Program-made: the position numbers and the translations under genes | The notes under the pieces: model-generated | Told to the model about the DNA's origin: nothing | The model's database searches: none | Seen by the model: only the letters and a program-made list of their open reading frames with translations | In this document: piece after piece, positions 25,294-36,400 of the stretch | How positions within the stretch are numbered: position 1 is the stretch's first letter | Layout of the letters: the number at the start of each line of letters is the position of its first letter | Assembly: GCF_001427635.1 (NCBI RefSeq) | Contig: NZ_LMHA01000002.1 | Span: 620,001 to 684,000, forward strand | Source of the DNA: Pseudoxanthomonas sp. Root65 | Lineage (GTDB): Bacteria > Pseudomonadota > Gammaproteobacteria > Xanthomonadales > Xanthomonadaceae | DNA length: 64,000 bases | Reading direction: 5' to 3'

Positions 25294-25749
25294 TCAGCTG
25301 GCGCGCTTCAGCACCTGCTTGCGGTCGCGCATCACGTTGTGGCACTCGCGGACGCTGGGCAACAGCGCCTGGGCTTCGGCGCGGGCGGTGGCCGGCGTGT
25401 CTTCGTCGGCGATCGTTTCGTTGAACGCCTTCAACAGGCGATCTTCCGATTCTTCCAGTTCGGCGACGTAGCCGTAGGTCGTGTCACCCAGCGTTGCGCG
25501 GACCTTGCCGTAGAACTGCTGCATGCTGCCGACCAGGGTGCCGTGCTCGGCGGGCTCGCCGCCGGCGGAGGCCACGACGGCACTCAGGCGCGAGACGATG
25601 TCCTGCTTGACGCCGGCGATGCGCGTGAAGAGCGTTGCCAGCTCCTGGTCCTTCACCTTCCCGGCGGCATCGGTATAGAAACTGTGGCCATCGCGGGCGA
25701 TCTCGATCAGATCGTTGAGGCTGTGCTGGATCTTCTTCTGCGTGTTCAT
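25294..25749 (-). CDS. PA2169-family four-helix-bundle protein (DUF2383)
   Basis: A 151-residue helical protein beginning MNTQKKIQHSLNDLIEIARDG, with conserved acidic and histidine positions typical of the ferritin-like DUF2383 group, and ESEDRLLKAFNETIAD in the last helices. Relatives are often stress-inducible and may bind a di-metal centre. It is a single gene; GGAG precedes the ATG. The function remains unknown. Confidence 0.87.
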   Translation of the reverse strand: MNTQKKIQHSLNDLIEIARDGHSFYTDAAGKVKDQELATLFTRIAGVKQDIVSRLSAVVASAGGEPAEHGTLVGSMQQFYGKVRATLGDTTYGYVAELEESEDRLLKAFNETIADEDTPATARAEAQALLPSVRECHNVMRDRKQVLKRAS

Positions 25750-26099
25750 GATGAACTCCTGTCATGGAAGGGACAGAGCGTCATTCGCTCTTGCAGGACA
25801 AGTTCGCGCACCGGGCATCAACATCGCGTGACCGTTCAACGGAAGCATTCATCGATGTCGCGAACGCGCGAAGCGCGAGTGAAATTTCCATGAGATGACG
25901 GGACGTGCGATAGGGAAACCGCACCTTTCACCCAGCGTCGCACCTGCAGGCGCGGTCGCGATGCTGGTCTGTCCGTACCATCCCTGCGGCTTCGGAGTAA
26001 GGGAAGGCAGGGAACGGAGCCTCAAGATGCGCGCGCCGCGGCCGCTACGATGTCGTCGACTATGCAATCGCAGGTGAGCGCGTGGGCTTACGGGGAATA
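25750..26099. other. Gene-free stretch, 350 bp
   Basis: No ORF here looks like a protein and no known RNA element is recognised. A TACGAT hexamer at 26046-26051 could be the -10 element for the HDOD gene that starts at 26100. I compared the region with the GEMM c-di-GMP riboswitch pattern and found no match. Confidence 0.4.
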
Positions 26100-27020
26100 A
26101 TGGGCGGGTGGTGGAAGCGGGGACGACGCGAGGTCGCGCTATCCAGCGTGGCCATGACGCCTCACCCCGATATCGCAGGCGTCGCGGCGGCCGAGCATTC
26201 GGCGCCTTCGCGCGACTGGGCGGGGCCGCTGCTGCGGTTGGCGCAGATGGACATCGATGCGTGCCTGTCGCCGGAAGACAGTCGAGCGGTGATCGCGACG
26301 GCCCGCGACGCGCTGGCGCGCTTCGCCGAGGATCCGCAGCGGTTGCCGCGGCGCCCGCAACTGCTGCCGCAACTGCTCGGCGCGCTGAACGATGACGACG
26401 CCTCGGGCCGCGACATCGCCGGCATCATCGCGCGCGATCCGACGCTGGCGGCCAACCTGCTGAAGCTGGCCAACAGCGCGCTCTACCGGCGCGACACGCT
26501 GGCGGTGGAAAGCCTGGATCGTGCGGTGGCGATGGTCGGTGTGGACGGCCTGCGCCATCTGGTCGCGGTGGCACTGATGCAGCCGGTGATGCGGGTCGAA
26601 GGTGGCGTGTTCGGGCGGCTGCCGGACCTGGTCTGGGACCACACCCAGCGCACCGCGCTGGTCGCGGCACGGCTGGCCGGTCCGTCGGGCCGCGAGGCGG
26701 TCTTCGCCGCCCAACTGCTGGCGCTGCTGCAGGGCTTGGGCGCCATCGTCGTGGTACAGGTGCTGCGCGATGCGCTGGCAGGATCGCAAGGGCGCTTGCC
26801 GGATGCGGCCGCGATGGCCAGGGTGCTGCATCGCTGGTCGCCACGGCTGGGATGCGCCGTCGCCCGCGAGTGGGGCCTGTCCGAGCGCCTGATGCAGGCG
26901 CTGCGCGAACAGGCGGCGGACGATGTGGCGACCTTCAGTCCGCTCGCACGCGTCTTGGCCAGCGCGGCCCCCGAAGCCGCCGACGCGATGGAAGCGCCAC
27001 CGGTGGCCGACGCGGCCTGA
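26100..27020 (+). CDS. HDOD-domain signalling protein
   Basis: A 306-residue cytoplasmic protein. The HDOD domain (RRPQLLPQLLGALNDDDASG, IIARDPTLAANLLKLANSALYRR, LDRAVAMVGVDGLRHLV) covers about residues 80-270. HDOD proteins are HD-like but usually lack the catalytic His-Asp pair, as here, and work as signalling partners in motility, cell-cycle or c-di-GMP circuits. The start at 26100 has GGGGA just upstream. It is convergent with an MHYT-GGDEF-EAL gene. Confidence 0.85.
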   Translation: MGGWWKRGRREVALSSVAMTPHPDIAGVAAAEHSAPSRDWAGPLLRLAQMDIDACLSPEDSRAVIATARDALARFAEDPQRLPRRPQLLPQLLGALNDDDASGRDIAGIIARDPTLAANLLKLANSALYRRDTLAVESLDRAVAMVGVDGLRHLVAVALMQPVMRVEGGVFGRLPDLVWDHTQRTALVAARLAGPSGREAVFAAQLLALLQGLGAIVVVQVLRDALAGSQGRLPDAAAMARVLHRWSPRLGCAVAREWGLSERLMQALREQAADDVATFSPLARVLASAAPEAADAMEAPPVADAA

Positions 27021-27084
27021 GGCCCGCCACTTTTCTTCCGGAGTCCATCGGCGCACGCGCCCTTGTCGCGTCGGCGGCCATGCA

Positions 27085-29160
27085 TCAGGCGTGCTGTCGC
27101 GCCGCCTGCGCCGCGAACAACGCATCGGCTTCCATCGGTTCGCCCATCAGGTAGCCCTGGTAGAGGTCGCACCCCAGGCGCCGCAGCTGCTGGCGCTGGC
27201 CGAGGGTTTCCACGCCCTCGGCCACGACCCGCAGGTTGAGCGTCTTGCCCAGGGCGATGATCGACGACACGATGGCGGCGTCTTCGGCATTGGATTCCAG
27301 TTCGCGCACGAAAGCGCGGTCGATCTTCAGTTCCGACGCCGGCAGCCGCTTCAGGTACAGCAGGCTGGAATAGCCGGTACCGAAGTCGTCGATGGAGATT
27401 TTCACGCCCATTCGCGTCAGTTCATCGAGGATGCCCAGGCTGGCGTCGGCGTCGCGCATGGCCGTGGTCTCGGTGATCTCCAGCGTGAGGCTGCTGGCCG
27501 GCACGTCGTGCCTGCGCAGCGCTTCGGCGACGATCGCGACCAGGTTGGGCGACGAGAACTGGAGCGGCGACAGGTTGATCGCGACGTTCGTGATGCCGTG
27601 TCCCTCCTCGCGCCAGGCGCGCATCTGGCGGCAGGCATCGTCCAGCACCCAGTCGCCGATGGGCAGGATCAGGCCGCTGCGCTCGGCGGCTGGAATGAAG
27701 GCGCCCGGCGCGAGCAGGCCCAGTTCGGGATGCCGCCAGCGCAGCAGCGCCTCGGCGCCGACCATCTCGTAGTGCGGTGCGGAGAACTTGGGCTGGTAGT
27801 ACAGCACCAGTTCGTTGCGCTCGACGGCGCGCCTCAGTTCGTTCAGCAGCTTCAGCTGCTGGTGGGCGCTGATGTTCATCGAGGGCGCGAAGAACGTGTA
27901 TCCATTCCGGCCGTTGTCCTTGGTGTGGTACATGGCCGCGTCGGCATGCGCCATCAGTTCGCGCTCGCTGTCGCCGTCGGACGGATACAGCGCGATCCCC
28001 ATGCTGGCCGTCACCTGCAACTCGGTGCCGTGCACGTGCAGGGCGGTGGTACCGATGGCGTCGATGATCCGCTGGGCCACCATGGCCGCATCCTCGGGAT
28101 CGGTCGCGGCCACCACCAGCACGAACTCGTCGCCGCCCAGCCGCGACAGCGTGTCCTGGCCGCGCAGCAGACTGCGGACGTGCGTGGCGACCTCCACCAG
28201 CAGCGTGTCGCCGGCCTGGTGCCCGTACGCATCGTTGATGCCCTTGAATCCGTCCAGATCCAGGAACATGACCGCGAACTGCTCGTGCTTGCGCCTGGCT
28301 TTCTCGATGGCCTGCTCGATGCGGTCCTGAAGCAGGATACGGTTGGGCAGGCGGGTGAGCGGATCATGCAGCGCGGCCTGCAGCAGCTCCTCATTGGCGC
28401 GCGCCAGCGAATGCGCCAAGTGATGCGTGCGCGCATGCATCTGACGGTCCAGCACCGACACGATCAGCGCAATGCCCATGATGGCTACCGTCGCCACCAC
28501 CACGAGGATCGCCAACCACTGGGTAGGCACGCCGCCATCGCGCGCGGCGCCGCACCAGCTGTCGGCGGGAAACTGGGCCGCCGCCATGCCGGTGTAGTGC
28601 ATGCCGACGATCGCGAAACCCATTACGACCGCGGCGAGTGCGCGCAGCAGGTACTTGCGACGGCCGCCGCTGCGCAGATGGAAGGCGATCCACAGCGCCG
28701 CACCGGACGCGGCCACGGCGATCGCGATGGACAGCGTGAACCAGCCGGGGTGGTACTCGATGCCGGGCCGCATCTGCAGCGCCGCCATGCCGATGTAGTG
28801 CATCAGTGCGATGCCGCTGCCCATCAGCATCGCGCCCAGCAGCAGCCGGCGATGCGGCAGGTGCGGGCGCGACACAAGCCACAGCGCGAACGCTGACGAG
28901 CCGACTGCGGCCAGCATCGAGCAGAAGGTCAGGGTGAGGTCGTATCCCAGCGGAATCGGCAGATCGAAGGCCAGCATGCCGACGAAGTGCATCGACCACA
29001 CGCCCAGGCCCATCGCGAACGCACCGCCCGCCAGCCACCAGCGCGCCGCCGTGCCCTGCGTGGTCGCGACACGGCCGGCCATGTCGAGCGCCGTGTAGGA
29101 GGCGAGGATGGCGACCAGCAGGGAAAAGAGAACGAGGATCTCGTTGTACGTGCCGGTCAT
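27085..29160 (-). CDS. MHYT-GGDEF-EAL c-di-GMP enzyme (MucR/YkoW-like)
   Basis: A 691-residue inner-membrane protein. The seven-span MHYT sensor holds MHFVGM (57-62), MHYIGM (120-125) and MHYTGM (187-192), thought to bind copper and sense O2, CO or NO. The GGDEF domain is complete (GGDEF 342-346, with an RGQD I-site before it) and so is the EAL domain (EALLR 470-474, NLSP, EITET, DDFGTGYSS, AEGVET). It could make and break c-di-GMP. The order matches Pseudomonas MucR and NbdA. It stands next to an HDOD gene and upstream of, and divergent from, the sulfotransferase-adhesin operon. Confidence 0.92.
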   Translation of the reverse strand: MTGTYNEILVLFSLLVAILASYTALDMAGRVATTQGTAARWWLAGGAFAMGLGVWSMHFVGMLAFDLPIPLGYDLTLTFCSMLAAVGSSAFALWLVSRPHLPHRRLLLGAMLMGSGIALMHYIGMAALQMRPGIEYHPGWFTLSIAIAVAASGAALWIAFHLRSGGRRKYLLRALAAVVMGFAIVGMHYTGMAAAQFPADSWCGAARDGGVPTQWLAILVVVATVAIMGIALIVSVLDRQMHARTHHLAHSLARANEELLQAALHDPLTRLPNRILLQDRIEQAIEKARRKHEQFAVMFLDLDGFKGINDAYGHQAGDTLLVEVATHVRSLLRGQDTLSRLGGDEFVLVVAATDPEDAAMVAQRIIDAIGTTALHVHGTELQVTASMGIALYPSDGDSERELMAHADAAMYHTKDNGRNGYTFFAPSMNISAHQQLKLLNELRRAVERNELVLYYQPKFSAPHYEMVGAEALLRWRHPELGLLAPGAFIPAAERSGLILPIGDWVLDDACRQMRAWREEGHGITNVAINLSPLQFSSPNLVAIVAEALRRHDVPASSLTLEITETTAMRDADASLGILDELTRMGVKISIDDFGTGYSSLLYLKRLPASELKIDRAFVRELESNAEDAAIVSSIIALGKTLNLRVVAEGVETLGQRQQLRRLGCDLYQGYLMGEPMEADALFAAQAARQHA

Positions 29161-29330
29161 GGGGAGGATCGTGGCCCGTGGGGAGGGCTCTCCAGATGAC
29201 GGTATCGGCCAGCTCTAATGATTCTTGAGGGCGGCGTGCCGTGCCCGGCGATCTGGCGCAGGACTTGCATCGACCTTGCCGTGCCCGCGGCGGTCGGCAG
29301 CGGTGGAGCCGACGCGGGTTCGCGGGTACC

Positions 29331-29413
29331 ATGGGCCCGTCGCGCAGGCGGTGGACGCCATGGGGTGGTGTCCACGGGGAGTGTCCGTGCACGGCGTCGA
29401 GCGACGGGCCCAT
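29331..29413. other. Nested inverted repeat in the leader of the sulfotransferase-adhesin operon
   Basis: Perfect 13-base arms ATGGGCCCGTCGC (29331-29343) and their complement (29401-29413) enclose a second inverted repeat GTGGAC / GTCCAC (29351-29356, 29370-29375). The element lies about 150 bases before the sulfotransferase start, in a 398-bp stretch (29161-29558) that has no gene. It could be a structured mRNA leader, a terminator-like element or a protein site. No known riboswitch class is recognised. Confidence 0.5.
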
Positions 29414-29558
29414 TTGCCGGGTCTTCGTGATAACAGGGGAAATTCTTGGACAAGTCGGTCTGCATGCAGCACGCGTGCGCACACCCGTACGTTCCGCGCC
29501 TGCCGGTGCGGATGGCATGTGATGCATCTCGGCTCGCGCCGCAGCACGGATCGGTTGC

Positions 29559-30416
29559 GTGAGCCGGCGATTCCATTTCATTTCCGGGTTGCCGCGCTCC
29601 GGCTCCACATTGCTGGCCGGCATCCTGCGGCAGAACCCCCGCTTCCACGCAGGCATGAGCAGTCCGGTCGCCGGCCTGATCAATGGCGCGCTGGAGCAGA
29701 TGGGCGCCGGTGGCGAGTCCTGGGCCTTCTTCGACGAAGCCAAGCGACGCACCATCTGCCGCGCATTGCTGGATGCTTACTACGCGGACAATGCGGCCGA
29801 CGTGGTGTTCGACACCAACCGCACCTGGACGGCGCGCATGCACCAGCTGGTCGAGCTGGTGGATGACTTCAAGGTCGTCTGCTGTGTGCGGAATCCTGCT
29901 TGGATCATGGACAGCTTCGAGTCCATCTACCGGAAGAATCCCTTCGACTACAGCCGGATGTTCAGTCCGGCCACGCGGCAGACGGTATACAGCCGCTGCG
30001 AACAGCTGATCAACGCCGGTGGCGCCGTCGGCGGGGCATGGACGGCCTTGAAGGAAGCCTACTACGGCGAGTTTTCCGACCGTCTGCTGCTGGTCGATTA
30101 CGAACTGCTCACGCGTCATCCGGCGCGGACGATGGAGCTGGTGTACGACTTCATCGGTGAACCGCGCTTCGGCCACGATTTCGACAACGTGGACTACGCC
30201 GAAGAGGCGTTCGACCAGGGGCTGGGCGTAAAGGGTCTCCACACGGTCAGGCGGAAGGTCGAGTTCAAGACCCGGCGCAGCATCCTGCCGCCGGATCTCT
30301 TCGCGAAGTACCACGACATGGATTTCTGGCAGGACCAGGCCGGCACGGCGGCGGGGATCATCGCCCCGCGTCGCGACGGCGGCCAGAACACGGACAACAC
30401 CAAGGACACACCATGA
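29559..30416 (+). CDS. Sulfotransferase-family protein
   Basis: A GTG-initiated 285-residue enzyme with the 5'-phosphosulfate loop FISGLPRSGSTLLA (residues 7-20) and the 3'-phosphate-binding segment RNPAWIMDSFE (Arg111, Ser119) used to bind PAPS. No signal peptide or membrane span, so it acts in the cytoplasm. Its stop overlaps the ATG of the giant adhesin by four bases, making the two translationally coupled. The acceptor could be a glycan, a lipid or a protein; given the coupling, the adhesin or its glycan partner are candidates, as RaxST is coupled with RaxX in Xanthomonas. That assignment is inference. Confidence 0.85.
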   Translation: MSRRFHFISGLPRSGSTLLAGILRQNPRFHAGMSSPVAGLINGALEQMGAGGESWAFFDEAKRRTICRALLDAYYADNAADVVFDTNRTWTARMHQLVELVDDFKVVCCVRNPAWIMDSFESIYRKNPFDYSRMFSPATRQTVYSRCEQLINAGGAVGGAWTALKEAYYGEFSDRLLLVDYELLTRHPARTMELVYDFIGEPRFGHDFDNVDYAEEAFDQGLGVKGLHTVRRKVEFKTRRSILPPDLFAKYHDMDFWQDQAGTAAGIIAPRRDGGQNTDNTKDTP

Positions 30417-33400
30417 AGCGCGCCCTGCTTGGCGGCCTTTCGACGCTGCTGCTTCCCTTCTCCGCACACGCTGCTACCACGTCGGCCGGTGGATACCTGA
30501 TGCGCGGTGGCTACCAGCCGCGTAGCTACATGCGGGTGGGCGTCGGCGCCAGTGACCTGACGACGAGGGAGTTGCGCAACGGTTTCGCAAGTCACGGGAA
30601 GGCCGTGCGGCGCATCGACGGTCCCGTCATGCCGGGATCGCTCGAGATTCATGCGCCGGGACCGGTGACGGAACTGGTGATCATTGATGCCGCGGTGCCG
30701 GACAAGGCCGCCTTCTACCGGGGCGTGAAGCCTGGCGTGGATATCGTCGAGATCGATACGTCGCGTTCGGGCTTGGAGCAGTTGAAGCTGGCACTGGCGC
30801 CATATCGTGATCTCGTCGCACTGCACATCGTCTCCCACGCAGAGAATGGCGTACTGCACCTGGGCAACAGCCGTATTGATTCGGAGGCACTGAAGCGCGA
30901 GATCGATACATTCGCCGCGTTGCGTGGTGCGCTGGCCGATGGTGCCGACCTGCTGCTCTACGGCTGCGATCTGGCGAGCGGGAAAGAAGGCGAAGCGTTG
31001 TTGGACATCGTACGCGACATGACCGGCCTTGATGTGGCAGCGTCGAGCAACAAGACCGGCAACGCGGAGCAGGGTGCTGACTGGGATCTGGAAGTGCGCC
31101 GAGGCGATGTTGTCGCCGCGCTCCCGTTCGCCGAGAAGAGCTTGCGGGACTTCTCCTCGGTACTGGCGCCAGCCACCTACAACAGCGTGAGCTTCTGTCC
31201 CGGTGCCGGCACCGTCAACAACTACTGCGTGGGAGGCTCACTGGCGTCGACGGACGGCAAGCTGGTGATTTCCGCGAGCACGCCCCAAGTGTACGCGATC
31301 TCCGCCAACCATATCGCGAACAACCCCGGCTGGCCGGCCAATATGGTGCCCAGCTACAGCTACCCCTACACGACGAGCGGTCACATCCAGTTCCAGGCGA
31401 ACACTGCGAACATGGAATCCTTCGTGCTGACCAGCGTCCGCAAAATCGTCAACTGGCAGGGCGCGTGCGCCAGCGCGCAGCTCATCGGTACGCGCAAGTC
31501 GGACGGTTCCACCGTGACCGACAACATCGCGTGGGGGGCGGGCGCCGCCACCTACACACCAAGCAACCTGGCCGGTGTGGCGCTGACGGCATTACGGGTC
31601 CAGGTGAACAACTGCGCCTACGATGTGTCAGGCAACCTGCGTCTCGATCAGCTTGTCATTGATGACGCCCCCAGCTCGGTGCCGGTGCTCACCGATGCCC
31701 GCATCAGCATCTCCGGTGCCAGCGGCACCGGTGGCGCCTACAAGCTCGGCGACACCGTCACCGCGACCTGGAACAACACCGCCGGAGGCGACAACAGTGG
31801 CGCCATGACCGGCGTCACCGTGGACTTCAGCCAGTTCGGCGGTGGAGCGGCGGTGGCCGCGAGCAACAGCAGCAACACCTGGACCGCCACGTATACGCTC
31901 ACGGCGGGCGCCATTGACGGGATCAACCGCAACGTCAGCGTGACGGCGACCAATGCGGGCGGCACCACCACGACTGCCGACACCACCAACGCCACGGTCG
32001 ACAACGTGGCGCCGACGGTGACCGACGGCAACATCGCCATTTCCGGCGCTTCGGGAACCGGCGGCACCTACAGGATCGGCGACACCGTCACGGCGACCTG
32101 GAACAACACGCCTGCGGGCGACAACAACACGGATACGATCAGTGGTGCCACCGCGAACTTCAGCCAGTTCGGAGGTGGCGCGGCGGTCAGTGCGACCAAC
32201 AGCGGCGGCACCTGGACGGCAACGTATACGCTGCCCAGCGGTGCGCTGCAGGCGACCGGCCGCAATGTCTCGTTCACGGCCACCGACAATGCCGGCAACA
32301 CCACGACGGCGGCCGATACCACCAATGCCGCTGTCGACACCGCACCACCCGCTGTCACCGGCATCACCGTGAGCGGCTCGCCTGCGGCCACCGCCACCAG
32401 CGTGACCTTCACAGTGGCATTCAACGAGTCGGTCGCGAACGTGTCGACCGATGATTTCGCGCTGGCGACGACGGGCACGGCCACGGGCACCATCAGCAGT
32501 GTCTCGGCGAGCAGTGGCACCTCGATCGACGTCACCGTGAGCGGCATTGCCGGCACCGGCGACTTGCGACTGAATCTCAACGGGTCCACCAACATCGCGG
32601 ACGCGGCCGGCAACAGCGGCCCCACCGCCTTCACCAGCGGCGCGACGCATACCGTCGCCATTCCCACCGCGCCTGGCGCACCGACCATCGGCACGGCTAC
32701 GGCCGGCGATGGCGAGGCCAGCGTCACCTTCACGGCGCCGGGCAGCAACGGCGGTTCGGCGATCACCACGTACACGGCCATCGCCAGTCCCGGCGGTGCC
32801 GTCGGCACGTGCGCGGGGCCGGCTGCCTGTACGGCCACGGTGACGGGCCTGACCAACGGCACGCCGTACACCTTCGTCGTGACCGCGACCAACGCCATCG
32901 GAACGAGCGTCGCGTCGGCTGCGTCGAACGCCGTCACGCCCAAGGGCAGCCAGACCATCACCTTCACCAACCCCGGTGCGCAGAACTTCGGCACCGCGCC
33001 GACGTTGACCGCCAGCGCGACCTCCGGCCTCACGCCGACGTTCAGTTCGTCCACCACCGGCGTCTGCACCATCACGTCCGGCGGCACGCTGACCTTCGTT
33101 ACCGCCGGCAGCTGCACCATCGACGCCGACCAGGCGGGCGACGCCGCGTGGAACGCGGCGACCACGGTGACCCGGACGTTCACGGTCAACGCGGTGGTGC
33201 CCGGGGCGCCGACCATCGGTACCGCGACGGCGGGCGACACCCAGGCCACGGTGACGTTCACCGCACCGGCCTCCATCGGCGGTGCCGCGATCATCGCCGG
33301 CGGCTATACGGTCACGGCGAATCCCGGCGGCGCAACCGGCACCGGCTCGAGTTCGCCGATTACGGTGACCGGCCTGACCAATGGCGTGGCGTACACGTTC

Positions 33401-36400
33401 ACCGTGACCGCGACGAATTCCGCCGGCACCGGTGCCGCCTCGGCCGCATCGAACAGCATCACGCCTGCGTCGCCGCAGACGATCACCTTCGGCAATCCGG
33501 GCACGCAGAACTTCGGGACATCGCCGAATCTGTCGATCCTGGGGGGCGGTGCGTCTTCGACGTCGGGCCTGGCCGTGACGTTCACGTCATCCACCACCGG
33601 CGTCTGCACGATCACGTCCGGGGGCGTGCTGACCTTCATCGCCGCCGGCACCTGCACCATCAATGCCGACCAGGCGGGAGACAGCAGCTACCTGCCGGCG
33701 CCGCAGGTCAGCCGGTCGTTCACCGTCATTCCCGTGGTGCCGGGTGCACCGACGATTGGCACCGCGATCGCAGGCGACACCCAGGCGAGCGTCGCGTTCA
33801 CCGCCCCGCTGAACATCGGCGGATCGGCCATCACCAGTTACACCGTGACCGTCAACCCGGCCGATGTGGCGCCTATAAGCGGCGCGTCGTCGCCCATCGT
33901 CGTCACCGGCCTGACCAACGGGCAGGCGTACACCTTCACGGTGACGGCGGACAATGTGGCGGGCACGGGTCCTTCGTCGGCGGCCTCCAACAGCATCACG
34001 CCGGCGGCGACGCAGACCATCACCTTCAGCAATCCCGGCGCGCAGAACTTCGGCACCACGCCGACGCTCACCGCGACGTCGGATTCCGGACTGACGCCGA
34101 CGTTCACGTCATCCACCACCGGTATCTGCACGATCACGACGGGCGGCGCGCTGACCTTCGTCAATGCGGGCACCTGCACGATCAACGCCGACCAGGCGGG
34201 CAACGGCAGCTATCTCGCAGCTCCGCAGGTCACCCGCACGTTCACCGTCAACGCGGTGGTGCCGGGAGCGCCTACGATCGGCACGGCTGTCCTGGTCAGT
34301 TCGACCGAAGTCGATGTGGCATTCACCGCGCCGGCCAGCAGCGGCGGCATCGCCATCACCGGATACACGGTGACCGCCAATCCGGGCGGCGCCACCGCAA
34401 CGGGATCCGGCAGTCCGGTCCGCGTCACCGGCTTGACCCCAGGCACCAGCTACACGTTCATCGTGACCGCGACCAACAGCGCGGGCACGGGCTCCGCCTC
34501 GGCGGCGTCCAATGCCGTGGTGACCGCCGCGACGCAGGTCATCACGTTCGCCAACCCCGGCAGCCAGGACTTCGGCACCACGCCGACGCTGTCGGCAACG
34601 GCTGATTCCGGACTGCCCGTAAGTTTCGCCTCGGCGACGCCATCGGTGTGCACGGTCACGCCCACCGGTGCGTTGGCCTTCCTCACGGCCGGCACCTGCA
34701 CGATCACCGCCGACCAGGCGGGTGATGCCAGCCATCTGCCCGCCGCGCAGGTCAGCCAGACGTTTGCGGTGAATGCGGTGGCGCCCGGTGCTCCCGTGAT
34801 CGGCACGGCCACGATGGCCTCACCCACCTCGGTGACGGTGACGTTCACCGCGCCGGGTTTCACCGGTGGCACGCCGGTCACCGGCTACACGGTCGTGGCG
34901 AGTCCCGGCGGCATCACTGCCACCGGTGCGGGAAGTCCGATCACGGTCGGCGGCCTTGCCAGTGGCACCGCCTACACGTTCACTGTGACGGCGCAGGGCA
35001 GTGCAGGCAGCAGCGCCGCGTCGGCGACGTCGAACGCGGTCACGCCGATCCCGGCCCTCGATGTTGCGGACGCCAGCGCCACGCTGGCGTACGGTGCGCC
35101 GGCCACGCCGGTGACGCTGTCGGTCACGGGCACGGCCACCTCGGTCGCGGTGCTCATGCCGCCTGCGCACGGCACTGCGACCGCAAGCGGCACCACGATC
35201 ACCTACCAGCCGAATCCGGGCTATGCCGGGCCGGACAGCTTCACCTACACCGCCAGCGATGCCTACCAGACGACCGCGGCCGCGACGGTGACGATCAGCG
35301 TCACGGCGCCGACGGTGGCGCTGGACGCGACCAACCCCGTGGATGGCACCGGCGGCAGCGCGTACACGCATGCGTTCGTCGCCAGTGGCGGCGCATCGCC
35401 GTACACCTTCCAGCTGACCGGCGGGGCGCTGCCGGCCGGTCTGGTGCTGGGCACCGACGGCCGCCTCAGCGGCACGCCGACGGCCGCGGGCAGCTTCAGC
35501 CTGACTGTCCAGGTCACCGACAGCAGCACGGGTCTGGGTCCGTTCACGACGCAGCGGCAGTACACCTTGCAGGTAGCCGCACCGCAGCTGGTGTTCGCGC
35601 TGCCGGTGCTGCCGCCCGCCACGCACGGTGGTGCGCTCAACCAGACGCTGACGGTCAGCGGCGGTACCGCGCCCTACACCTACACGGTGACCGCAGGCTC
35701 GCTGCCGCAGGGCGTGTCGCTGAGCGCTGCCGGCGTGCTGTCGGGTGCGCCTGCGCAGTCCGGCAGCTTCGCCTTCACCATCGAAGTACGCGATGCGAAC
35801 GGCTTCACCGGCGCGCAAGCGTATGAACTGGTCGTGGCGCAGGCGGCACAGGCGATCACCGGCTTCGGCGCGAATCCTGCCGCACCGGTGTTCACGCCTG
35901 GCGGCACGTTCGCGCTGGTGGCGACAGGCGGTGCCTCCGGCAATCCGGTGGTGTTCGCCAGCACCACACCGCAGGTGTGCCAGGTGAGCGGCACCACCGT
36001 CACCATGCTGGCCGCGGGACGCTGTTCGCTGACCGCTGACCAAGCGGGCGATGCCAACCACCAGGCGGCGCCGCAGGCACAACTGGAGGTGGAGATCGCC
36101 TCAGCCGCGCCGACGCTGGTGTGGCCGGAGGAGCTGCGCAAGGTCTATGGCGAACCCGCGTTCGACCTGACCAATCCGCAGAGCCCCAGTGCCGGTGCCT
36201 TCACCTTCACCAGCAGCGATCCGGACGTGGCCAGCATCAACGGCCGCACCGTGACCCTGCATGCGGAAGGCGAGACCGTCATCACCGCGACCCAGGCCGC
36301 CGCAGGCAGCTACGCCGCGGCGAGCGTGGAGATGCGGCTGCAGGTCGACGTGCGTCCCGACCCGACCCGCGATCCGGGCGTGGTCGGCCTGCTGCAGGCG

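Noticed and set aside
25870..26099. A possible c-di-GMP riboswitch before the HDOD gene
   Set aside because: GGGAAAC-like pieces are present but the conserved GEMM core and receptor segments are not.
29161..29558. A short gene before the sulfotransferase (frames at 29218-29547)
   Set aside because: The frames lack ribosome sites and protein-like composition; the nested inverted repeat is a better description of the stretch.
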